The notes beneath the pieces are model-generated. The model ran no database searches. It saw only the letters and a list, made by a program, of their open reading frames with translations, and had not been told where the DNA came from. This document shows positions 31,949 through 41,780 of a DNA stretch of 64,000 nucleotides, in pieces. The position numbers and the translations under genes are program-made. Source of the stretch: Laccaria trichodermophora (Eukaryota > Basidiomycota > Agaricomycetes > Agaricales > Hydnangiaceae); the NCBI GenBank assembly GCA_018417955.1, contig JACTVC010000003.1, forward strand, positions 2,356,001 to 2,420,000, read 5' to 3'. The stretch's first letter is position 1. Each line of letters opens with the position of its first letter.

Positions 31949-33657
31949 TCAGGTGGCCACGGGGGGCTGGCCTTCCAGCCTGGCCTTCGTGCGCGCGTAA
32001 TGTTCAGTATCGACTTTGATGGCATTGTCGAGCTTGATATTGAGGTCGTTGGTCCACTTGTCGTCCAGCTACCAATTAATGTCAGTGTCGACGAATAAAA
32101 TATGACAAAGTGTAGACTGTCATTAACCTTGTACGTGCTGTAGAGCTGCTTCATCTTTGCGACATTGTCATTGAACTTTATTGACAGCTCCTTGACCTCA
32201 TCTTCGTCTCTAAATGTTTTCACACCATGGAGTTTGGTCGACGCTGAATTGAGCATCTCAATGGATTGCTTGATGGTCCTGGGTATGACGAAACGGCGTT
32301 TAGAATCAAGTGAATTTCGAGTACGCCAGGTGGAACGTACGTTGTGATGGTACGGCGATTGGCGGACGATCGTTCATCCTTGACATTCTTGCTCAATGCC
32401 AAGTGATACCACATATACACCAGCACAACCGATCGTTCATGGAATGGTCGTCGAACCTGTCCAGCGAGCTTCATCATCTCCAAAAGTTGAGGGCCGAAGA
32501 GTTCAGGCAGTTCCGTAAAGGTGAAGATGATCTTCTCCAGGCCTCTATAGTTCTCTTCCAGTTGCTCGACTGTTTTTTCTTTCTCACCCGTCACATGGGC
32601 GGCGGCCTCCCCGACCACACTGCGAGAGGGTCAATGACTATGCAGATGATGAAAGCGGATTTACCGATTCATTTCTTCCCAAACCTTCTTGGATTTAAGG
32701 TGTTCGGCCCACTTCGAATCCACCGCACTGTCCGCGGCCAATGCGAAAGGGAAATAAACGAGCAAGACGGTCTTCACAACAGAATGCGCGCTGACCTGTA
32801 CATACGTCGTACGTGAGCGTTGTCCGAAGTCAAATCTCCAATAACTTACAGGTACATACTTGTTATCCATCTGAGTTGCAATGTTGTCGATAAGACCCGT
32901 CAAGCCAGTTACCATCTTGTCTTCCGTCGCCCTATGGCAAAAGAAAGATTAAAATCATCTGGAGGGAAGTGCAGTGAATACTTACGCATCGAAAATTGAA
33001 TCATTTTGCAATTTGTGGGCAGCCCCTTTGGCGAAGTCCTGAACGCCCCTAATCATGTCGATGTCATCTGCCTTTAGAGATTCCAAAAGGCCGGTTTCCA
33101 AACTGTTCTTGAGAGGGTCCGATAGCTGTAAACGTTGCGATGAGTTGGGTCAATCCAAACCTTTTAATCGGTTTGATGTGTTACCTTGAATTCCTCAGAC
33201 CTAAGTCTCCCCACGATAGTAACTGTGATCTGCCAATCGGTCGCCCATCTCTCAATGGATGCGACTGACTTGGGAATGTCTGCCGCCGTATGGTGGAGAA
33301 GGCGCGATGACCGGTCTCCGATATTATAAACGTAGTCGAGTAACAACCTGGTAGCCAGAAAGGTCAGCTTTCCATCTGCACGCAATCTGTGCGTGCAACT
33401 CGCCTTTCCAACGGAGGGATTGCTTCCGTATACGCCTTGAACTTCGTCCACTCTGGTTCTTCAGCCTTCTCCATCTTCTTCTTGATATCCTGGATAAGGT
33501 GTTGAATCTCATTATAGACGTCGTTTGCTTTGGTTAAAATTTGCTTTGTAGACGAGTTAGCGCGCTTGAACTGGGGTTCTTCAGCGTTGATATGCTTGAG
33601 CAACAGTTTAATCATCTCGGTGGCAGGATCGCCATCGACGACAGTGATAACCGACAT
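31949..33657 (-). CDS. Orphan helical protein, paralogue 1
   Basis: Multi-exon gene; start ATG at 33657, stop TGA at 31949-31951. I read eight exons with 45-65 nt introns in positions shared with paralogue 2 at 35535-37259. The product (about 400 residues) is charged, largely alpha-helical, and without signal peptide or clear membrane span. Landmarks in order: TEMIKLLLKHINAEEPQFKR, LLLDYVYNIGDRSS, SIERWATDWQITVTIV, TEDKMVTGLTGLIDNIATQ, a more hydrophobic VLLVYFPFALAAD, KKVWEEMNR, LPELFGPQLLEMMKLAGQVR followed by RPFHERSVVLVYMWYHLAL, and a C-terminal LDDKWTNDLN. The first intron has a GC donor where paralogue 2 has GT. I recognise no family. Coiled-coil or helical-bundle behaviour is inferred from heptad-like patterns. 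Confidence 0.65.
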
Positions 33658-33914
33658 GAAGAGAACTTGGTTGGAGAGCGGGCGTTAAAAGCAAAATTAG
33701 TGGGGGAGTGGAGCGAGGGTAGTCGAGCAAACAAAATTCCCTTTAAACCTTTCGGTCGCTCTTCGAAAACAACGCAACCTCGCGTTTGTGAAACCCTGCT
33801 GCTCGTTCGTTCAGAAAACGTGTCTCATTTCCGGCCAAACCGAGCCCCATTTAGGCGCCTGCTAGCTTGGCAAGGCGAATTGCCGTTTGAGTGAGGGGAC
33901 TAGATGTCCAGACG
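33658..33914. promoter_or_regulatory. Upstream region of orphan paralogue 1
   Basis: Contains the 16-base motif shared with paralogue 2 (see 33742-33757), then sequence running into the aminotransferase relic. Confidence 0.5.
33742..33757 (-). promoter_or_regulatory. Shared upstream motif, paralogue 1
   Basis: On the + strand TTTAAACCTTTCGGTC, identical at 37365-37380 upstream of paralogue 2, while surrounding bases differ more. It lies 85 bp before the start codon (106 bp in paralogue 2). The TTTAAA half could act as a TATA-like element, and CCGAAAGG on the minus strand as a factor site. Function inferred only from conservation and position. Confidence 0.5.
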
Positions 33915-34440
33915 TAAATGTTGTGAAGACCGAGTCTGGGATGATCAACCACAATGCCTTGTTTTGATGCGATTGATCGACAATGATGCAAGGAGGAGGC
34001 TGACAAGGACCGTAGCAAGGTATGCTGTCGATGCCACTTCGTGTGTCTTCATTTTCGCTTCGTGGCCTTTCATTATCCGAAGCTCCAACGCGAAGCAATT
34101 TTTCCCAAAAAGGTGTCTTACGGTCCTTCATACCCACATCGCAGGCTCACTTCCGACGATGATACCGAGGGGGCGTAGTTAGCCCTTTGTGTGATGCTGC
34201 ATCAATCCCTATCGTCGCATTGAATCTCTTCGGAAGCGACGGAACAGATCTGCCTTGAGTTATGATCGGGGCATTGGGGAAATTGAAGGATCTGGGTTTC
34301 CGGGGGGAAAAAACGCATATAATGACCTATTCGGCGCCTATGTATGTGTCATGTTAGTTACTATTTCAGGTCTACCGGCAAAAAGAAACGCACTGGTGAA
34401 AGTCTCAACAAGTATAAATAAATGCCATTGCAGCTTTCAA
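33915..34440 (-). pseudogene. Decayed fragment of the alanine-glyoxylate aminotransferase gene
   Basis: Collinear with 29028-29640 of the intact gene at roughly 65-70 percent identity. Matched blocks include CTTGTTTTGATGC, GTAGCAAGGTATGCTG, TTTCATTAT, TTATGATCGGGGCATTG, GGGTTTCCGG and CATGTTAGTTACTAT. Several indels and stops break every exon, and exons 1-5 and 10-13 are absent. It lies between the two orphan paralogues and shows that they arose by segmental duplication. Confidence 0.8.
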
Positions 34441-35534
34441 TTCCTGAATGTATGAATGAATGTTTGTAGATTGAGTATCGCGGTTAGCCGAGGCAGTGAA
34501 TTTGAATAAGTACCCACAATGATCAGTGAGAATGGATATATAAAAAAACACCCTCGTCATGAGAATTTGCTAGTCTCGTGCTGAGGGGGGAGAGAGCCAG
34601 ACCTGAGGCCTGACGGCTTTCTCTGGTGGTGCGACTGGGTATGCGCGCTTAGTAAATGTGGAGCTGACTAGGAGATCTCATTGACAGCCCAAATAGTGGA
34701 CATACTTTAGAGAAAGGGATCTTGGGCTGATGCGTGTGGGGCCTAGAGAGCCTGCCACGCACAGGCCTGAAGCCCCTCCTTGAGAATACGGAGCGACATT
34801 ATCAAGATTATCGAAGGCCCCTGTACGGCTTCAACTGTACGCACTGTTCCACCACAAGGATACAGGAAGTCGCGGGCGCGAATAAAAGCGACCTGGCATC
34901 ACATAATGACATTCGAAGTTGATTTGAGCATGAGGTCGATGGCAAGTCGATGAGCTGACCTTATCGATTGCCAATTCATCCCTACTCCGGTCAGTGACAG
35001 GTCACGTTCGAAGGCCAGGAACTTGCGGTGTTGATAGTACGGACCTATGTACGGTGGATAGATGTTGCAATGTTGAACGGTGTTGAACTCGAAGATCCCT
35101 TGGCATCTCGCCTAAGGTGATACTTACTCCTACTTCTACCTATACTCCTGTTTCATCCGGAGTCTCAAAGTTAAAGTAGAGGGAGCCCTAGAGCGATTCG
35201 CAGCAAATGATGCATGGGTACTGGTGTTCCTGGTCAGAGCCCGGCGAGGCGTTCATGACAGCCTGAGTCGTCGGCATGAACCTTTTCCGGCATATCGCGC
35301 GACGCGGAGCGCGATGAACCCAAATGGCGATATGCTTCTAGCTGCATACCCATCTTTCAAGTAAATCCAAAGCGATGAGAGAAATTGGTAAACGTGGATA
35401 ACGCTACTAGGGACTAGCAAGTACGTAGGAGAAATTAGAAAGGCATAAGCTGACCCTGAGAAGTTCAAACGGTTAAACGAAGAGACATGGGCTCCTGCTC
35501 AAAGATTCCACAGTCAAATTCAGTGACCGCTCAC
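34441..35534. other. Intergenic with duplicated and dispersed repeats
   Basis: From 34580 to about 35050 similar to 31148-31660 (old duplication). 34728-34870 is the inverted partner of the repeat at 3316-3475. The remainder up to the stop of paralogue 2 shows no gene. Confidence 0.6.
34728..34870 (-). repeat. Dispersed repeat copy 2 (partner at 3316-3475)
   Basis: Reverse complement of the segment near 3.4 kb, 31 kb away in opposite orientation, about 80 percent identical. It includes GCCTGCCACGCACAGGCCTG and the ACATTATCAAGATTATCGA block. It lies in sequence that was itself part of the local duplication; the corresponding stretch near 31.43 kb is much less similar. Confidence 0.75.
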
Positions 35535-37259
35535 TCAGCCGGTCTTAACGGGGGCTGGTCCCTTCAACCTCGCCTCTGTCTGTGCGTAATGGTCCTTATC
35601 TTCTTTGGTGGCCTTCTCGAGCTGAACGTTGATGAGGGTAGTCCACTTATCGTCCAGCTGTTGATTGGTGTTAGTCCTAACGAAGAAAAGAATGCAGACT
35701 GTCACCAACCTTGTACTGGCCGTAGAGCTTCTGCATTTCCGCAGACTTGCTAGTGAACTTTGCTGTCAGCTCCTGAACCACGCTCCCGTCTTTGAAGGTT
35801 GCTGCTTCAGGGAGTTTCGTCGACGCTAACGTGAGGAATTCAATGCTCTGCTTGAGGTTTCTGGGTACGACGAAACGGTGGTTAGAACGGAGTGTCCTCG
35901 AAATATGCCTGAAGAAACGCACGTTGTGATGGCACGGCGATTAATGGGTAATCGTTCTTCCTTGACGGCATCGCACAAGGCCAGGTGATACCACATATAC
36001 ACCAGCACAACCGATCGTCCATGGAATGGTCGTCGAACCTGTGCGGCAAGCTTCATCATCTCGAGCAGTTGTGGGCCGAATAGTTCGGGCAGTTTCGTGA
36101 CGTCGAATATGACCTTCTTCAGCGCCTCATAGTCCCCTTCCAGTTGCTCATTAGATTTCGGTTTGTCTGATAGGTGACCGACGACCTCCTGGAGCACACT
36201 GCAAGACAGTCAACGACTATCGTAAGCTGCAGATAGATTGAATTCACCGTTTCATCTCTTCCCAGACTTTTTTGGACTTGAGATGTTCAGCCCACTTCGA
36301 CTCCACCCCCTTGTCTGCGGTTAATGCGAACGGGAAGTAAACGAGCAAAACGATCTTCACGACTGGCTGCGCGGTAGCCTGTGTGTACGTTATGATTTGG
36401 TTTACTTTGAACTCTATTCAAATGCACTTGCCTGATCGTAGTTGGTGTTCACTTGAGTTGCGATTGTGTTGATTAAGCCCGTTAGACCTGTCACCATCTT
36501 ATCTTCTGGCCCCCTATGGCAAGAAAAAAATTAGAAACATTCGGAGGGAAGTGCAGTGGATGCATACGCCTCGAAGATTGAATCGTCTGTCAACTTGTGC
36601 TCAGACCCTTTGGCGTAGCTTTGAACTCCCTTGATCATATCGATGTCATCCTGTTTCACCGATTCTGCAAGACCGGTCTCGAGGCTTGTCTTCAGCTCCG
36701 CCGATAACTCCTGTAATGATTGGGATATATTCACAATATGGAAACATTGATTGATGCGGTGCGTTACCTTGAATTCATTGGACTTCAGTAATTCAACGAT
36801 CTTGACAGTGATCTTCCAATCGTTCGCCCATCTCTCGATGGATAGAATCGACTTGGGAATTTCTTGGCCCGAGTGACTGAGATGCTCCGAGTGACTGACA
36901 AGCTGTGACGACTTGTCTCCAATCTCGTAGGTGTAGTCGAGCAACAACCTAATAGTCAACAAGATCAGCTTTCGAGGCAGACGAGGTTTGCTTCGCACAA
37001 TTCACCTTTCCAGAGGGGTGATTGCCTCCGTATATGTCTTGAAACTTTTCCACTCCGCTTCTTCAGCCTTTTCCGTTTTCTTCTTGATAACTTCGATATG
37101 TTGCTCGATCCCATTGTAGACGGCGTTTGCTTTGGTTAAAATTTGCTTTGAGGATGCCTTGGACCGCTTGAACTGGGAAGCTTCCGTGTTGATATGTCCC
37201 AGCAACCGTTTGATCATCTCTGTAGCGGGATTGCCTTCGGCGACATTGATAAACGACAT
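35535..37259 (-). CDS. Orphan helical protein, paralogue 2
   Basis: Start ATG at 37259, stop TGA at 35535-35537, with the same exon pattern as paralogue 1 at 31949-33657. The two proteins are about 60 percent identical by eye, best in LPELFGPQLLEMMKLA and RRPFHGRSVVLVYMWYHLAL, which suggests functional constraint on this segment. Specific to this copy is a short insertion (SHSEHLSHS) made by a ~15 bp tandem duplication inside exon 2. The final exon reads LDDKWTTLINVQLEK, and the tail ends PAPVKTG. No known domain, signal peptide or catalytic motif. Both genes keep open frames and a common upstream motif, so both are probably expressed. Function unknown. Confidence 0.65.
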
Positions 37260-37364
37260 CGTGCGAAGTAGTCGATAAAGCGAGGCTTAGTTGTGACTTT
37301 TTTTAGTAGCAGAGAGTAGCGGGGAATGACACCGCTTGACCAAGGTCGAGGAGAACGTTTGCTT

Positions 37365-37380
37365 TTTAAACCTTTCGGTC
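37365..37380 (-). promoter_or_regulatory. Shared upstream motif, paralogue 2
   Basis: Identical to 33742-33757 and in the same orientation relative to its gene, 106 bp before the start codon. Confidence 0.5.
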
Positions 37381-37969
37381 TATCGACAATAAATTCCTCG
37401 GTGGTTTTTGACGGCAAAACAATCTCGATTCGATATATTTGTGCACCTCACAGGCGCTCTGGGGAGATTGGTGGCTTGACCAATTAAGCAAGGACAGGGA
37501 GGAACGCCCTTGCGAATCGGAGAAACTCGGGCAGGCGTAGAAAAGCGTGTAAAGGGCATGGTCGTCCTGTGACTCTTGTCAAGAGGGAAAGCAATGTATG
37601 AGATACTACTTACGCTTCAAACTGACGGACCTAAAAGGCGGACCACGAGGAATCAGATTGATGAGTATGGACCGGATAGTTGTTTTCTCCAGCTTATCGA
37701 CAGGGCGATGTATTAATGTCGACTTCCTGCCCAGATGTTGAAAGACGCTCGATCATTCCAAAAGAGGGCCGATATAATTCGGTGTAGCGCTCGTCATTTG
37801 TTGTCTGCTTAATTGATCCAAGATGCTGTGATGTCTTTGGGGCTTCTTCAACTTTAAAACGCGCTGATCGACAACAAGCGCGCGTGGCTAAATCGGGTTG
37901 ATCAGAGCGTTCTTGTAAAAATCAATCCAAGACCTCCATGATGCACAACTCGTTGGCATCCACCTCACG

Positions 37970-38390
37970 CAAGACGTGTGGAGTTGGTGGTGAACCTAAT
38001 ATCGAAACGTGCTCTGATCGAATACAGATGCCCCACTTGAAGTGTCGCTGTATCAGGTTGATCGCAGCACAATCGCACTATTGGAGGCGCCAACTCGTCT
38101 GAAAAGGACAGTCCTCTTTATTCACAGGCAACGATCATTGGTCCTCATGGGTGATGCGTGGAGTTGACGGCGAGCCTGATGTCGGAGATCCCACTTGAAA
38201 ACGTGCTCATGAAACGTATACGGGCGCCCGTGAGTACCACTAAATTGGGTCGTTCGCAGCGTGATTGTAAGATAGAAGCGCCGACCTACCTGCAACTGAA
38301 AAATCTGTTCAATCTCTCAAGTTGCGTGTTGCGTTCGTGCTCACCTCGTAAATTTGATGGTGAGCCTAATGGCTGGGATTGGGAGCTTCT
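37970..38390. repeat. Diverged tandem repeat, unit about 180 bp, 2-3 copies
   Basis: GCGTGGAGTTGACGGCGAGC near 38156 recalls CGTGTGGAGTTGGTGGTGAA near 37975 and TTTGATGGTGAGCCTAATGG near 38350. Each is followed by similar CCCACTTGAA or TGGGATTGGGAG blocks. Similarity was judged by eye and is weak in parts. Confidence 0.4.
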
Positions 38391-41300
38391 TCCCACCGGT
38401 GAACGTCGCCACTGAAAAGAAAGCTCCTCGAGCGCTCGGTACCGTTTTCAGAGTTCTGAAAACTGAAATGAATGCAGCTTTGCGTCAATGGAGAGATGAG
38501 AAGAAAGAGGCCAAAGAGTGAACAACAAGGCTTACAGTTACTATGTGTATCGACCCAATGATCTGTGTTGTTTTGTTGTTATGTTTGCAACGTCACTGCC
38601 CACGTTGGGACCTGATAGCCCACCAGCCAACATTCGTATCCAATTAGCATCTGTGACTCCCCTCCGAAAACCAAAGGTCACCAACCACAGGCACCTGGCC
38701 CTCCTTTTACACCCCAAACCAGCATTTAATTTTCCGGGTGTCTTCATTAACATTATCAAGTCATCCTTTGCCAAGTTCAGTCCCGCCAAGCAACGAAGCA
38801 GTATTTTCTCAGAAACCAGGAGAAGAGTGCAACAAATGATTGCTTCAGTCCCTTGAGCGAGGGCATGCATGCATTATCGGACCCAAACTAACGAGGGTCA
38901 ATAGTACTTGGGATCCGCATCAGACGTACGAGGTCGGAACAATGATTGTGTTGTGAATAAACAAAGCGTTTGAAGGTCGCCTGCCACTGCCCCATGGCCG
39001 TATAAATCGACTCCAGAACGAACGCTGGGGGGCCACCCATGAGCGCGCTAACGATGAAGAATACCCGCCCAAAAAGCTGTATGCGTTGTCGAGTCCCGGC
39101 AAGCCACGTAGCTCCAGAGACCCAAAAACAAGTTTTTCCTCATCAACGTATCATATAAGATCATATATGAGGTTGGAAGTGGCAGGAGATCGCGGTCCTA
39201 GACTGAATCATGACACGAATAGCGAAGCACCTTGATGCCGGCCGAAGCTCATCATGGCAGCCAATTAAACGCGGTCCTAGGAGCTTGGACGTGGCTGGAA
39301 GGTATCAGTCTGCGAGCAAGACCCGCTCGTCGAGTCAAGGATAAAGTAATAAGTAGAAATTCAACTGAAAGTCTTTCTAGTTGATGGTCGTTGGCATGTC
39401 GTACTAGTACTGCATCGCCGTCTCTACAAGACGGGAGGGGTGTTTGCTCTGAACAGAAGGCTTGCCGCAGTGCAACGTATGGTATTATGTCGAAGCGTCA
39501 GTGAAAGCAAGATTGAACCCAAACCGAACACTCGTTCAAGTTGACGCTGGGGTACTTTCGCGCTTGATTACGTAAGTACATTTCATCAGCCATCGAAAAT
39601 TTAAACTATACTATTTTCGGGCGACCTCTTCCACCATGTGTGGCTGCAAAGCTGCTTTTTCTCGCTCCCAACATTTAACATCTACCAGAGACCGTCCCGA
39701 GTGGGCCTTTGTATAATACAATGCGTTGGGACTATTCTCATCAACCTTGTCTGCGAGCTGGAAAGTCCGAAGAACTGACCAGGATATGTCGTACCTTCAG
39801 GACCAATCTTCACGGGGCTGAGCATTCGATTAACCGGCCGCAAGCCATCCACTCAGTTTCTAATATTTGCTCCAAAGAACCGGCGGAGCTCGCGACTCGT
39901 TCCTATCTGTCGTTGTCTCAAAAAAGCTTGATCTAGGGTGGGGCACAAATGGATTTTGGAGATTTAGAGGCGGAGCATGGTGGTTATCATGAGGAAGGGG
40001 GAATCGTCGAAAATCTTGCTTTCTCACCCAACACGTGTTGGTCTCATTGCAACGCTCCACCCGTCCCCGAAACCCAAAATTTCATCCTGAGGTTGGTTGA
40101 AACTCGAACTAAACAAGAGGAAATTTACAACAAGTCGTATGGTCGAACTTCGGCCACTCAAGTTTTTGCTTTGAAGTCCATTCGTTTTCTAGATTTCGTA
40201 TGGGGAACTTGCTGTGTCTTCGGACTACACAACATAGTGAATGGGGGCCCGATGATCTTTCACCTTATCTAACAACATCCAAGGAAGGACAATAGATTTT
40301 CGTTTTGGGGAGGATCTATCTTGATCTTGTGAATGTACGGATACCCTCGACCGCGTACTACGATAACGATACGCCATTCTCCTTATTTCGTACTCGTTCT
40401 GTTTAAAACGTGCTCGGGCATAGAGTCATCACTCCTCCCTAGGGGTATGTTCTATACATGATTTGCTGACTCGTGTCGAAAGAGCAATCGACATACCACT
40501 TGTAAAATCAACCCCTCTATCACCCCTAGAGCTAAAGATACCAAAATTTCCCCCTGCCCACCACACAATCTCAACTTTGATACCAAGCAAATCTCAGTTT
40601 CGCGGCCCTTCTCGCACAGTCATGCAGCGTCTCAAAGACACATAGCCTCTGCGGTACACGCTGCAAGCCGGTCCCGGAAAGACACGAGGTCTAGCAATAT
40701 GTTTGGGGATTTGACTTGCCAGTTGTTGGTGTTGTGGTTGGTTGGATAGAAAAGCAGGAGTGTGTTGATGACTGGTACTTGCGTATCGATCCTGCCACTT
40801 TTGCTCGGCATTAGTATAGGAAGGAAATCAGATCAGACAATGCAGCAGGCGTTTTATCGAGCACAGTTATTTCTCGTCTCCGCGATTTTCTTCAGCATCT
40901 CGAAATTGCTGATCACCCAGTGTTCGCTTTGGTAATTCAGGGAACTAAAAGAGATCTTATGACGGGGTCTTACTGTAGAAAGAGTCATGTTAGCTGCAAT
41001 CGAACTTTTGATACAATTCTGTTCTCATCTCCTGTTGAAACCGTCATAGTCCAAATCCAACTATCATCAATGGCCGTTTTTAAACGACCAAAGAGTCTGC
41101 GTCCTCTGTGAAGCGCTTTTCGAGGGCTTCATCACTCTCGCGAAACGCCCAATGAACATCGCAAAGTGGAAGGCGACTCAGTTGGATAAAACGCCCTGTA
41201 AGAATGAAGTGCGGCAAGCGAGTGCTAGTGATGAAGCTGAAGGGTGCGTTAGTTTTCAAGTTGCCGCGTGCTTGTCCGGAGCGTCCCATAGGTACGTTTT

Positions 41301-41780
41301 CTTTTTGAATTTTTGGAGAGTCGTTGGAGAGAGGAGCACGTCTTGCTGCCGGGATTCTGTCAGCAGTAATTTTGGCTTCATAGCGTCTGCGAGATCCCAT
41401 TTAATTGCTCATTCTGCTGCTCTGCTTGATTGACGACAATGCTGCATGCTAGTCAAAGACAATATCTTCGTTACCACGGCTCAGATCGTACACGCTCACC
41501 TCACAGGCGATACGTGAAGTTGTCATTGAATATGGTTCAGGCCACTTGAGAACATCTGTAAAAAAAAGAGTTGTGGTTCCACCAACCCAGCCTATAATCA
41601 CGAATGTCTAGTGGCTTTTTATTGAAGGGCCAGGTCTTCACAAACGCAGCGTTCCATGAGAAGAGCGTAATCCAATTTCAAATCCTCGAAAAAACAGAGA
41701 TAAGGTAAGGCTTTGCACAATCAGCAAAGAAATAACCCGAAGCATAGATGAGAAGCTCACAAATAATGAGTGTAACTACA

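Larger units (their letters stand above)
37260..41780. other. 4.5 kb gene-poor region
   Basis: The largest gap in the window. It holds the upstream motif of paralogue 2 (37365-37380), a diverged direct repeat array around 37.9-38.4 kb, a possible second aminotransferase relic around 38.6-38.9 kb, and otherwise unassigned sequence. Frames of about 100 codons at 38518, 39949 and 41080-41433 lack domains, introns or homologous copies, and I do not call them. Confidence 0.5.

Noticed and set aside
37900..38420. CRISPR-like array
   Set aside because: The repeats are long, diverged and few, with no regular short spacers, and the genome is eukaryotic.
39949..40272. 107-codon plus-strand frame
   Set aside because: Isolated in a gene-poor region with no recognisable motif; insufficient support.
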